DNA of 12,437 nucleotides from Thermotogae bacterium (GTDB lineage Bacteria > Thermotogota > Thermotogae > Petrotogales > Kosmotogaceae), in NCBI GenBank assembly GCA_003643975.1, contig QNAR01000025.1:1-12437 (forward strand), in the 5' to 3' direction. This document shows positions 1 through 6,604 of this stretch, one piece after another. Under the pieces are notes generated by a model that ran no database searches, was not told where the DNA came from, and was given only the letters and a program-made list of their open reading frames with translations. Position 1 is the stretch's first letter, and the number at the start of each line of letters is the position of its first letter. The position numbers and the translations under genes were made by a program.

Positions 1-59
1 ATGCCTATATCGTTCCAGGGCTTGGCGACGCAGGTGATAGACTCTACAGAACAAAATAA
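1..59 (+). CDS. upp: Uracil phosphoribosyltransferase, C-terminal end (partial)
   Basis: Only the last 18 codons are in the window, read from position 3 to the TAA at 57-59. They encode AYIVPGLGDAGDRLYRTK, which is the strongly conserved C-terminus of uracil phosphoribosyltransferase; E. coli Upp ends in nearly the same way (GYIVPGLGDAGDRIFGTK, from memory). The GLGDAGDR part belongs to the uracil-binding region. The enzyme makes UMP from uracil and PRPP in pyrimidine salvage, in the cytoplasm. The gene begins before the left edge, so its start and promoter cannot be judged. An intrinsic terminator follows 12 nt after the stop. The thymidine kinase gene further right is another pyrimidine-salvage gene, so the neighbourhood is thematically consistent. 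Confidence 0.9.
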   Translation, partial: AYIVPGLGDAGDRLYRTK

Positions 60-71
60 AAACTGACTTTG

Positions 72-112
72 ATAACAGCGGAAGCCCGGAATTCCGCTGT
101 TATACTTTTCTT
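72..112 (+). terminator. Intrinsic terminator after upp
   Basis: A perfect 12-bp stem (72-83 pairs with 92-103, ATAACAGCGGAA with TTCCGCTGTTAT) closes an 8-nt loop. It is followed by a short T-rich tract (106-112, TTTTCTT). It lies 12 nt after the upp stop, as expected for a Rho-independent terminator. The T-tract is interrupted by one C, so termination may be incomplete. Confidence 0.85.
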
Positions 113-127
113 CAACCGAAATGATAA

Positions 128-814
128 AATTGTAATGGGGATTTCTAAAATTACGGATTCGATTCTTATAAATATCCTTTAAACACAGCTTTCGAACTGT
201 ACAAAGGACTATGGGACATCGAATGGCTGAAAATTCTCGAGAATGAACCGGCGGTAATTTTCCAGCTGAAATTCGGAGAAATGACAAATCCCTGGAATGC
301 ACCAAAAGGCTTTTCGCATCAGCTAATAAACCTTTATATCGATGTCAAGGATGGTGGTAGAACCGATACATATGCTGAAGGTGCACGCGTGAGTTTTTCC
401 AGTGAATATCCGTGGGATTATTTCATCAAAATAGCCGGTTGGCCTTCTTATGGTCAGCTTTTCGCAACAGCAGATGGTGAGGAAATCCCGGATGTACTTC
501 AAGTGGAAGCGGACCCTGGCGAAAAAATTATTAACGTAATCGTCAGCAAAACGGCTTTGGGGAGTTTCAACCAAATGGCTCTATACGTGTTATCTGGAAG
601 TCAAGATGGTTATGGTCCCGATAATTTCAGGGCTGTTACTCCGGAACCAACGGAATGGACGCTTGGCGGTTATCCTCTTGACGCCGGAGACTTTGCTCCT
701 TTTGTTCTCGATATAATAGTTCCGGAGGGAGTTACTCAGGAAGAAGTACTTTCATCTTACGATAAAAACTCTGAAAAGTTCGCAACTTTGGTTCCTGTTA
801 TCATTGATTTTTGA
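128..814 (+). pseudogene. Remnant of a glucodextranase C-terminal-type (DOMON-like) carbohydrate-protein domain
   Basis: An open frame from 149 to the TGA at 812-814 encodes about 221 residues that I recognise as the Glucodextran_C (DUF2223-type) domain found at the end of bacterial and archaeal pullulanases and glucodextranases. Hallmarks are TNPWNAPKGFSHQLINLYID, a KIAGW motif, SGSQDGYGPDNFR and the closing VPEGVTQEEVLSSYD. The first ATG is at 281, but recognisable domain sequence (NYGFDSYKYPLN, then FELYKGLWDIEWLKIL) lies in frame upstream of it, with no ATG, GTG or TTG. The family's opening acidic-glycine motif appears to continue as NGDF, then an in-frame TAA at 146-148, then NYG. A further TAA lies at 125-127. 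The piece therefore looks like the 3' end of a larger exported enzyme or binding protein, cut off just after the upp terminator. No signal peptide is left. Translation from ATG 281 (177 aa) is possible, but its GGAG is only 2 nt away and the product would lack the first strands of the domain. Pseudogene status is inferred. Confidence 0.65.
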
Positions 815-832
815 GGGGCAAGCCCTTATCAT
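804..832 (+). promoter_or_regulatory. Candidate promoter for tdk
   Basis: TTGATT (804-809) and TATCAT (827-832) are separated by 17 nt, a fair sigma-70/SigA-type match of 4/6 and 5/6. It overlaps the end of the carbohydrate-domain remnant. A transcript from here would begin near 839, inside the GC-rich hairpin that follows. That makes either the promoter or the terminator reading of the region uncertain. Confidence 0.3.
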
Positions 833-857
833 GGCGGGGCCCGTGCCCCGCTTTAAT
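833..857 (+). terminator. GC-rich hairpin, probable terminator upstream of tdk
   Basis: GCGGGGC (834-840) pairs perfectly with GCCCCGC (845-851) around a 4-nt loop and is followed by TTTAAT (852-857). A G-T wobble (833/852) can extend the stem. The stem is very stable for this A+T-rich DNA. The T-tract has only three Ts, so this is either a modest terminator for transcription through the upstream remnant or a 5'-leader hairpin of the tdk mRNA. It ends 9 nt before the tdk ribosome binding site. Confidence 0.55.
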
Positions 858-877
858 ATGTGATGTGGAGGTGCCAT

Positions 878-1453
878 ATGTCTGGAAAGCTCACTGTAAT
901 TGTGGGACCAATGTATTCTGGCAAAACCACCGAACTCTTATCATTAATTGAGATCTATGCCTTGGGAAAAAAGAATTACCTTGTTTTTAAACCGGCAATA
1001 GATGTAAGATACTCAGAAGAACATATCGTTAGTCATACGGGCCTAAAAGCTCCTGCTACAAATGTTAAAGGTTCTGATGAACTCCATAAAATCTTCAAAA
1101 AACACGGAGAACCACTTGATGCTATTTTCATCGACGAGATTCATTTTTTCGATGAAAACATAATCAAGGTTATTGAGAAAATCATTTACTCCGGTGTCAA
1201 TGTATTCTGTGTAGGACTTGATATGAGCTATAAGCACCGTCCTTTTAACACAACTGCTCAAATAATGGGAATAGCAGACGAAGTAATAAAAAAGAAAGCA
1301 GTATGTCACATATGCGGTGAATACAAAGCTGTAGTTTCTTATAGAAAGGTCGAAGAAACCGAAAGCGAGATAGACGTTGGTGGTATGGAAAAGTACATCG
1401 CTGTATGCCGTGATTGCTATAACAAACTGACGGGAAGATTCAAAGAGGATTGA
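878..1453 (+). CDS. tdk: Thymidine kinase (type II, zinc-containing)
   Basis: This cytoplasmic salvage enzyme phosphorylates thymidine to dTMP with ATP. The 191-aa product has every hallmark of the small type II thymidine kinases: the P-loop GPMYSGKT at residues 10-17; the DEIHFF motif (86-91), whose Glu87 is the expected catalytic base; and a C-terminal lasso region with a zinc-binding quartet C143-x2-C146 and C177-x2-C180. The ATG at 878 is chosen because GGAGGTG (867-873) lies just before it and the P-loop then falls at the usual place. The GTG at 860 would put the ribosome binding site inside the coding region. Length is typical (190-200 aa). It stands between the carbohydrate-domain remnant and ffh and appears to be transcribed separately from both. 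Assignment is secure. Confidence 0.95.
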   Translation: MSGKLTVIVGPMYSGKTTELLSLIEIYALGKKNYLVFKPAIDVRYSEEHIVSHTGLKAPATNVKGSDELHKIFKKHGEPLDAIFIDEIHFFDENIIKVIEKIIYSGVNVFCVGLDMSYKHRPFNTTAQIMGIADEVIKKKAVCHICGEYKAVVSYRKVEETESEIDVGGMEKYIAVCRDCYNKLTGRFKED

Positions 1454-1478
1454 ATGTTATAGTTTATATACATATACT
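1450..1478 (+). promoter_or_regulatory. Candidate promoter of the ffh-rpsP-trmD-rplS-lepB operon
   Basis: TTGAAT (1450-1455, overlapping the tdk stop codon) and TATACT (1473-1478) are spaced by exactly 17 nt, with 4/6 and 5/6 matches to the SigA consensus. It is the best promoter-like pair I found in the A+T-rich 170-bp gap between tdk and ffh. It would give an mRNA leader of about 140 nt. I see no convincing riboswitch or leader peptide in that leader, only a weak hairpin around 1592-1605. In such A+T-rich DNA a chance match is quite possible. Confidence 0.35.
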
Positions 1479-1623
1479 TTAAATCTTCATACTGAATTGG
1501 TAATTAATTAAGTATATCAACACATAAATAGCAATCATATGTTAACGAATATAGGTGATAATTGCTGAGATGTATATATAAGTGAGCAGGGATATCCATA
1601 TGGGATAGACCGGAGGTGTTTTT

Positions 1624-2943
1624 GTGTTTGAAAATCTTCAGGAGAAGTTAACGAGGGCTTTTAAGTCTATAAGTGGCAAAGGAAGAATATCCGAAAAAAA
1701 CATAAAAGACGCAGTTAGACAAGTTAAGCTTTCACTGCTCGAAGCAGATGTAAATTTCAAGGTCGTAAAGGAATTTATAAAAGACGTTCAGGAAAAAGCT
1801 TTAGGCGAAGATGTTCTGAGCAGTTTTACTCCAGACCAACAATTTATAAAAATTGTCAGAGATGAACTCATCAGAGTTCTTGGTGAAAAAAGCGTGCCCC
1901 TATCTTTATCTTCAAAGCCAGCTAAAATCATGATGGTAGGGCTTCAGGGAAGTGGAAAAACTACTACATCAGCTAAATTGGCTGCCAGATTCAAGAAAGA
2001 AGGAAAGAAGGTTCTTCTCGTTGCTGCCGATGTATATCGCCCCGCCGCAATTGACCAGTTGATCCAGCTTGGCAAACAAATTGATGTCCCGGTATTTGTA
2101 GGAGACAGGCAACATCCTCTAAAAATTGTTACTAAGGCTATGGAAGAAGCAATAAAGAATATTGTCGATGTGGTAATTTTCGATACTGCTGGACGACTTC
2201 ATATCGATGAGAAGATGATGGACGAGTTGAAAAAGATCGCTGGGCAACTGGACCCTGATGAGATTCTCATGGTAGTTGATGCTATGACGGGTCAGGATGC
2301 TGTCAATTCTGCCAAATCTTTCAATGAAGCACTTGAATTGACGGGTTTTGTTGTTACAAAACTCGATGGAGATGCACGTGGAGGTGTCATACTTTCAATT
2401 AGACATGTAACAGGAAAACCAGTGAAATTCATAGGTATCTCCGAAAAAATCGACGGCCTGGAACCTTTTTATCCTGACCGTGTTGTTGGAAGAATACTTG
2501 GAATGGGTGATGTGCTGAGCCTCATTGATAAAATACAGCAAAACATCGATATGGAAAAGGCAAAAAAGCTGGAAGAGAAATTTGCCAAAAATAAATTCGA
2601 CTTAGAAGATTTTCTTGAACAGTTACGTCAAATAAAGAAAATGGGATCTATCGGTGATTTGATGGAGATGATTCCTGGTGCACCCAAGGAAGTCGATCTT
2701 TCCTCAGGCGAAAAAAATCTCAAGCGTACAGAAGCGATAATAAGCTCAATGACTAAGGAAGAACGAAAGAATCCAAAGATGATAAATTACAGCAGAAAAC
2801 TTCGTATAGCAAAAGGTAGCGGAACAAATCTTACAGAAGTGAATAGGGTATTAAAGTCCTATGATCAGATGAAATCCATGATGAAAGCGCTGAACTCAAA
2901 AAAATCAAAATTCTCCAAATTATTCAAGGGCTTACCATTTTAA
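1624..2943 (+). CDS. ffh: Signal recognition particle protein Ffh (SRP54)
   Basis: Ffh is the GTPase that, with the 4.5S/6S SRP RNA, binds signal sequences emerging from the ribosome and delivers them to FtsY and SecYEG at the membrane. The 439-aa product shows the N domain (about 1-95); a G domain with the P-loop GLQGSGKTTT (106-115), DTAGR (187-191) and TKLDGDARGG (245-254); and a Met-rich M domain (from about 300) with the RNA-contacting stretch around IAKGSGTN (395-402). The start is GTG at 1624, 5 nt after the ribosome binding site GGAGGTG (1612-1618). Length is normal, although the tail is short and lacks a long Gly/Met-rich extension. It is the first gene of a translation and secretion operon whose last gene is signal peptidase I, so early and late steps of protein export share one transcript. 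Confidence 0.97.
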   Translation: MFENLQEKLTRAFKSISGKGRISEKNIKDAVRQVKLSLLEADVNFKVVKEFIKDVQEKALGEDVLSSFTPDQQFIKIVRDELIRVLGEKSVPLSLSSKPAKIMMVGLQGSGKTTTSAKLAARFKKEGKKVLLVAADVYRPAAIDQLIQLGKQIDVPVFVGDRQHPLKIVTKAMEEAIKNIVDVVIFDTAGRLHIDEKMMDELKKIAGQLDPDEILMVVDAMTGQDAVNSAKSFNEALELTGFVVTKLDGDARGGVILSIRHVTGKPVKFIGISEKIDGLEPFYPDRVVGRILGMGDVLSLIDKIQQNIDMEKAKKLEEKFAKNKFDLEDFLEQLRQIKKMGSIGDLMEMIPGAPKEVDLSSGEKNLKRTEAIISSMTKEERKNPKMINYSRKLRIAKGSGTNLTEVNRVLKSYDQMKSMMKALNSKKSKFSKLFKGLPF

Positions 2944-2973
2944 TTCAATAGATTTCAGGAGGTGTTTTTGAAC

Positions 2974-3267
2974 ATGGTCAAGATACGTTTGACAAGGATG
3001 GGAAGGAGAAACAGACCGTTTTACAGAATCGTTGTTGTAGATTCCAGAAAAAGAAGAGATGGAACTTATATCGATTCCCTTGGCTTTTACGATCCGCTTA
3101 AAGACCCAGCTGTTATGAATGTAAACGTTGAAAGAGCTGTGGAATGGATACTCAAAGGTGCTCAGCCAACAGATACTGCGAGATCGATTCTCTCAAAATT
3201 TGGTGTAATGAAAAAGGTCCATGAAATCAAGACCAATAAAGAAAAAGGAGAAGCGAACGAAGAATGA
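2974..3267 (+). CDS. rpsP: 30S ribosomal protein S16
   Basis: S16 binds the 5' domain of 16S rRNA and stabilises 30S assembly. The 97-aa product begins MVKIRLTRMGRRNRPFYRIV and continues with DSRKRRDGTYIDSLGFYDP, both diagnostic of the family. I chose ATG 2974 because the family starts at this Met-Val-Lys. The frame is open back to a GTG at 2962 and a TTG at 2968, but the GTG lies within the ribosome binding site AGGAGGTG (2957-2964). That site is 9 nt from the ATG, slightly long but acceptable. The C-terminal 20 residues are charged and Lys/Glu-rich, as is usual. The stop overlaps the start of the KH-protein gene (ATGA), so the two are probably translationally coupled. Confidence 0.95.
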   Translation: MVKIRLTRMGRRNRPFYRIVVVDSRKRRDGTYIDSLGFYDPLKDPAVMNVNVERAVEWILKGAQPTDTARSILSKFGVMKKVHEIKTNKEKGEANEE

Positions 3268-3497
3268 AAGAGCTTCTCGAGCACATTCTCAAAGGGATCG
3301 TGAAGGATCCTGATTCGCTTTTAGTAACAGAAAATGTCGATGAAAATGGTAATAAGGTCTTTGAAATCAGAGCTTCGGAAGAGGATATTGGTCAAATTAT
3401 TGGAAAGGATGGAAGGACCATCAAATCCATCAACGTGCTGTTGAACGCTATTGCGGGTCCCGATAGGTCAAGTTTTACATTAAAGGTGATTAGATGA
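3264..3497 (+). CDS. khpA: KH-domain RNA-binding protein KhpA (YlqC family)
   Basis: This 77-aa protein consists almost entirely of one KH domain. It carries the GxxG signature as IIGKDGRTIKSI near residues 46-57, where nucleic-acid binding is expected. In other bacteria this protein, often encoded between rpsP and rimM, forms an RNA-binding partnership with KhpB (Jag) and affects cell-envelope and translation-related RNAs. The precise role in Thermotogae is not established. Start ATG 3264 overlaps the rpsP stop as ATGA. A purine-rich site AAAGGAG (3244-3250) lies 13 nt upstream, so initiation probably relies on coupling. The 3' end overlaps rimM in the same ATGA manner. Confidence 0.93.
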   Translation: MKELLEHILKGIVKDPDSLLVTENVDENGNKVFEIRASEEDIGQIIGKDGRTIKSINVLLNAIAGPDRSSFTLKVIR

Positions 3498-4051
3498 TCA
3501 CGGATATCAAGGAGTTGCTCTCTTCCATGATTCCCGTTGGCTATGTGGTTAAGCCTCATGGGTTACGAGGAGAAGTGAAATTCAAGTTGACTACAAACCT
3601 CGAAGATATTTTAGAGGTGGGTGAAAACGCCCTTCTCTTTGATGAGAAAAGCAAAAGGTATGTAGTCACAAGAATCACTGATTTTCGAAAAGCCGGTTCA
3701 GGTTATATACTTTCCTTTGAAGGCTTTGATAATGTTGGATTGGCTGAGCGCATAAGAGGATACCACCTCTACATCGCTAAGAGCAAGCTCCCACCTCTTG
3801 AGAAAGGCGAATTTTACTTTTATCAAGTTTTAGAAGCGCAGGTTTTTTCGCCTGAAGGCGAATATCTTGGAAAAGTTGAAGATATCATCGAAACGGGAGC
3901 AAATGACGTTTTTGTCGTCAAGCACCGACTTGAAAATCTGTCAGTCCGAGAAATTCTCATACCTGTAATTAAGGATTATATACTGGAACTTGACCTTGAT
4001 AATAAGCGCGTTGTTGCAAAAATCCCCGATTTTGAGAAAGAGAACGAGTGA
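3494..4051 (+). CDS. rimM: Ribosome maturation factor RimM
   Basis: RimM binds S19 and the 16S rRNA head and assists late 30S subunit maturation. The 185-aa product has the N-terminal beta-barrel domain with the signature VGYVVKPHGLRGEVK (15-29). Its PRC-barrel-like C-terminal domain (about 106-175) has ETGANDVFVV (133-142) and IPVIKDYI (156-163). Start ATG 3494 overlaps the khpA stop (ATGA) and has AAAGGTG (3482-3488) 5 nt upstream. An internal ATG at 3527 would also keep the conserved region, but its AAGGAG is 12 nt away, so the longer form is preferred. The 3' end lies next to or overlaps trmD, the usual partner in bacteria. Confidence 0.95.
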   Translation: MITDIKELLSSMIPVGYVVKPHGLRGEVKFKLTTNLEDILEVGENALLFDEKSKRYVVTRITDFRKAGSGYILSFEGFDNVGLAERIRGYHLYIAKSKLPPLEKGEFYFYQVLEAQVFSPEGEYLGKVEDIIETGANDVFVVKHRLENLSVREILIPVIKDYILELDLDNKRVVAKIPDFEKENE

Positions 4052-4056
4052 TTACA

Positions 4057-4800
4057 ATGAGAATAAAGGTATTAACGATATTCCCGGAAATGTTCTCAGT
4101 TTTAACTCAATATGGAGTTATTTCCAGAGCTATAAAAGAAAGAGTCATCGATTTTAAAGCTATCAACCTGAGGGATTTTACGTCCGACAGGCATCACACT
4201 ACTGATGACTACCCTTATGGCGGTGGTAGCGGCCTGGTAATGAAAGTCGAGCCTTTTTTGAAAGCCTATGAGGAAATAATTGAAAACGAAGGAAAACCTC
4301 ATGTGATAATGACTTCTCCTCAAGGGAAACTTTTCAATAATGAAAAGGCTTTGGAACTTTCAAAGAAGAAGTCTATTCTCTTTCTCTGTGGTCGATATGA
4401 GGGAATAGATGAAAGGGTAATGAATATAGTAGACGAAGAACTTTCCATAGGTGATTTCGTTTTAAGCGGAGGGGAACTGCCCTCTATGGTTATGATAGAG
4501 AGCATTCTCAGATTTGTTCCGGGAGTCATTGGCGATATGGAATCCGTTGAAAAAGACTCCTTTTTTAACGGTCTTTTGGATTATCCCCACTACACAAGGC
4601 CCAGGGAAATAAAGGGCATGAAAGTTCCCGATGTTTTATTAAACGGGAACCATGAAGAAATAGAGTTATTTCGCCGAATGGAAAGCTTAAAAAGAACGTT
4701 GTTGCGAAGACCTGACTTGTTTTTAAAGCACGAACTTGACAAAATGGACAAAAAAGCCCTTCTTCAGCTTTTTAGGGAGTTGATAGACAATGTTGAGTAA
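4057..4800 (+). CDS. trmD: tRNA (guanine-37-N1)-methyltransferase TrmD
   Basis: TrmD makes m1G37 next to the anticodon of a subset of tRNAs using S-adenosylmethionine, which prevents +1 frameshifting. The 247-aa product shows MRIKVLTIFPEMF at the start; PYGGGSGLVMK (53-63); TSPQGKLFNN (86-95); and the deep trefoil-knot SAM-binding elements LCGRYEGIDERV (110-121) and SIGDFVLSGGELP (130-142). It also has KDSF (166-169), whose Asp corresponds to the catalytic Asp169 of the E. coli enzyme. The frame is open back to a GTG at 4048 that overlaps the rimM stop as GTGA. I prefer ATG 4057 because the family begins with this Met-Arg-Ile, but coupled initiation at the GTG cannot be excluded, and neither has a strong ribosome binding site. 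Its 3' end overlaps the next gene by 11 nt. Confidence 0.96.
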   Translation: MRIKVLTIFPEMFSVLTQYGVISRAIKERVIDFKAINLRDFTSDRHHTTDDYPYGGGSGLVMKVEPFLKAYEEIIENEGKPHVIMTSPQGKLFNNEKALELSKKKSILFLCGRYEGIDERVMNIVDEELSIGDFVLSGGELPSMVMIESILRFVPGVIGDMESVEKDSFFNGLLDYPHYTRPREIKGMKVPDVLLNGNHEEIELFRRMESLKRTLLRRPDLFLKHELDKMDKKALLQLFRELIDNVE

Positions 4801-5356
4801 TATATACGTTGCGCTAATTCACTACCCTGTTCTTGGTCGTGACGGGAAAATTGTATCCAGCGCCGTAACTAATCTAGATGTACACGATATTGCCAGGACT
4901 TGTAGAACCTATAATATAAAGGGATACTATGTGGTTTCCAATCTTCCCGCGCAAAGGGAAATCGTTGGCAACGTTCTTGAATATTGGCTAAAGGATTTTG
5001 GTAAAGAGTATAATCCCAGTAGAAGTGAGGCTCTTACCGTTGTAAAAACGGCTATGTACATTGAAAATGTTATAGAAGAAATTGAAGATGTGGAAGGAAA
5101 GACTCCAAACCTCATTTATACCTCTGCTAAAAATGGACCTGATCGAATTTCCTACTCTGGGATGTCAAAGATCATTAAAGAATCTGACAAACCACATCTG
5201 ATACTTTTCGGGACAAGCTGGGGTCTCCCAAAGGAAGTACTTGTACTTTGTGATTACGTTCTTGAGCCAATAAGAGGAAGGGCAAGTTTCAACCACCTTT
5301 CGGTGAGAGCCGCGGTGGCTATAACACTGGACAGAATCATAGGAGAAGATATATAA
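4790..5356 (+). CDS. SPOUT-family RNA methyltransferase, TM1570 type (substrate unknown)
   Basis: The 188-aa product resembles the T. maritima TM1570 / RNA_Me_trans (Methyltrans_RNA) family, single-domain SPOUT proteins that bind SAM in a trefoil knot. Visible elements are NIYVALIHYPVLGRDG (4-19); TNLDVHDIAR (27-36); LILFGTSWGLPKEVL (137-151), the Gly-rich knot loop; and FNHLSVRAAVAITLDRIIG (167-185), the helix that closes the knot. The RNA target is not known to me. Placement directly after trmD suggests tRNA or rRNA, but this is inference. The ATG at 4790 overlaps trmD by 11 nt in another frame, with AGGGAG (4774-4779) 10 nt upstream, so coupled translation is likely. It belongs to the same operon as trmD and rplS, an order seen in Thermotogae. 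Confidence 0.85.
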   Translation: MLSNIYVALIHYPVLGRDGKIVSSAVTNLDVHDIARTCRTYNIKGYYVVSNLPAQREIVGNVLEYWLKDFGKEYNPSRSEALTVVKTAMYIENVIEEIEDVEGKTPNLIYTSAKNGPDRISYSGMSKIIKESDKPHLILFGTSWGLPKEVLVLCDYVLEPIRGRASFNHLSVRAAVAITLDRIIGEDI

Positions 5357-5372
5357 GTTAGGAGGGATTGAG

Positions 5373-5720
5373 ATGGATCAGTACATCAGGGCGATTGAAA
5401 GTGAATTTGTAAAAAAAGATCTTCCAGAAATAAGACCGGGTGACACCATCAGGGTCTACGTCAAAGTTAGAGAAGGGAATAAGGAAAGGACACAGGCTTT
5501 TGAAGGTGTAGTTATTAAAATCAGAGGCGGTGGAGTCAATAAAACCTTTACCGTTAGAAGAGTAGGGGCAGCAGGTATCGGTGTTGAAAGGATCTTTCCC
5601 TTTGCCAGTCCAGCAGTTGAAAAAATCACCGTCTTGAGAAAAGGTAAAGTAAGAAGAGCAAAGCTTTACTATATCAGAGACATCCGAGGAAAGATCAGAA
5701 TAAAGCAAAGAAGGGACTGA
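5373..5720 (+). CDS. rplS: 50S ribosomal protein L19
   Basis: L19 sits at the 30S-50S interface near bridge B8 and stabilises the subunit contact. The 115-aa product matches the family over its whole length: IRPGDTIRVYVKVREGNKER; QAFEGVVIKIRGGG; the TVRRVGAAGIGVERIFPFASP block; and the basic tail KVRRAKLYYIRDIRGKIRIKQ. Start ATG 5373 has a strong site AGGAGGG (5360-5366) 6 nt upstream, stronger than those of the preceding coupled genes, as expected for a highly expressed ribosomal protein. It lies 16 nt after the SPOUT gene and 6 nt before lepB, within one transcript. The antisense open frame over this gene is a compositional shadow. Confidence 0.97.
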   Translation: MDQYIRAIESEFVKKDLPEIRPGDTIRVYVKVREGNKERTQAFEGVVIKIRGGGVNKTFTVRRVGAAGIGVERIFPFASPAVEKITVLRKGKVRRAKLYYIRDIRGKIRIKQRRD

Positions 5721-5726
5721 GGCTTA

Positions 5727-6581
5727 ATGGCCAGGGCCTCCAAAAAAGAATCCAGGGTTGTCCATGAACTAAAAGAGTGGGGGAAGGCCCTTGTTTATGC
5801 TCTCATCTTTGGAACAATAATAAGGCTCTTTATGTTTGAAACCATGATGGTTCCCACGGAATCGATGGTACCAACCATCGATCCGGGGGACCGTCTTTTT
5901 GTTGAAAAGGTAACCTATCAGTTCAAAGAGCCTGATTATGGAGACATAGTCGTGTTTTGGGCCCCCTTTGTAGACAAATCGGCATTAGAAATGTTAGGCC
6001 CTTTCGACAAATTCATGGATTTGTTTTCACCCAGAATCTTTAAGGGCCATGTGAAATACGTCAAAAGGCTCGTGGGAAAGCCGGGTGATACAATAGAGTT
6101 AAGAGTAGCTCCTGAATTTAAAAACATCGAGGATGAAATTCTTTCCATGCCTCATGATGATCAGCCTCATTACCAGCTCTATGTAAACGGTGAGCTTCTT
6201 CCGGAATTAGCGGACAGAAGATATTCCCGAGAAGCCATATTTGCAGATAAGGATTTTTACCTTGGTTTGGCACATCCTGATGAAGTTTATTCTATCTACA
6301 ACGAATTCTTCAGATATTATCAGCGCTATTTGGATTATGCTAGCTATTACGATAGTGTTCTCGCCCCTCTTGAGCTGAGAAAATACATCTGGCAGGATCC
6401 AAGTACAAAAACCATAAAAATCACTATTCCTGAAGGATTTTATTTCTTTATGGGTGATAACACCGGAAATAGCTTTGACAGCAGGTTTTTCGGATTCGTT
6501 CCACGGAAAAACATAGTTGGAGAACCAATGCTCAGAATTTGGGAGTTATCAAGATTTGGGCCATTAAAAGGAAAAGAATAA
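5727..6581 (+). CDS. lepB: Signal peptidase I (enlarged)
   Basis: This membrane serine protease removes signal peptides from exported proteins. The 284-aa product has a short cytoplasmic N-terminus, one obvious membrane segment (about 19-38), then the catalytic Ser46 in PTESMVPTI and Asp-Gly box residues in GDRLFVEKV. The catalytic Lys113 is in YVKRLVGKPGDTIELR, and the GDNTGNSFDSR box is at 243-253. Ser46-Lys113 form the expected dyad. Between box D and the GDN box there is a long extra segment (about 128-149 and 160-232), rich in Tyr, Phe and acidic residues. The protein is therefore about 100 residues longer than the compact Gram-positive enzymes. Start ATG 5727 follows rplS by 6 nt with GAGG (5719-5722) in front. 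It is the last gene of the ffh operon and its stop codon forms the base of the terminator stem. Confidence 0.95.
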   Translation: MARASKKESRVVHELKEWGKALVYALIFGTIIRLFMFETMMVPTESMVPTIDPGDRLFVEKVTYQFKEPDYGDIVVFWAPFVDKSALEMLGPFDKFMDLFSPRIFKGHVKYVKRLVGKPGDTIELRVAPEFKNIEDEILSMPHDDQPHYQLYVNGELLPELADRRYSREAIFADKDFYLGLAHPDEVYSIYNEFFRYYQRYLDYASYYDSVLAPLELRKYIWQDPSTKTIKITIPEGFYFFMGDNTGNSFDSRFFGFVPRKNIVGEPMLRIWELSRFGPLKGKE

Positions 6582-6604
6582 CCGGGGTAATACCCCGGTT
6601 TTTT
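6580..6604 (+). terminator. Intrinsic terminator of the ffh-lepB operon
   Basis: AACCGGGGT (6580-6588) pairs perfectly with ACCCCGGTT (6592-6600) around the loop AAT. A run of six Ts (6599-6604) overlaps the end of the stem. The last two bases of the lepB stop codon form the base of the stem. The final T (6604) is also the complement of the terminal A of the CCA end of the opposite-strand tRNA-Ser, so there is no spacer between them. Read from the other strand, the same hairpin lies right after the tRNA 3' end but is followed by only a weak U-tract, so it may act partly in both directions. Confidence 0.93.

Noticed and set aside
860..877. GTG start for tdk six codons upstream of the chosen ATG
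   Set aside because: The GGAGGTG ribosome binding site lies within these codons, and the family begins only about 9 residues before the P-loop.
1592..1605. Small inverted repeat before ffh (TCC-ATAT-GGGA region) as an operator or riboswitch
   Set aside because: The stem is only 3-4 bp, and no conserved riboswitch features are visible in the leader.
5358..5708. 116-codon open frame antisense to rplS
   Set aside because: It lies wholly opposite a highly conserved ribosomal protein gene, has no ribosome binding site or recognisable motif, and is a compositional shadow.
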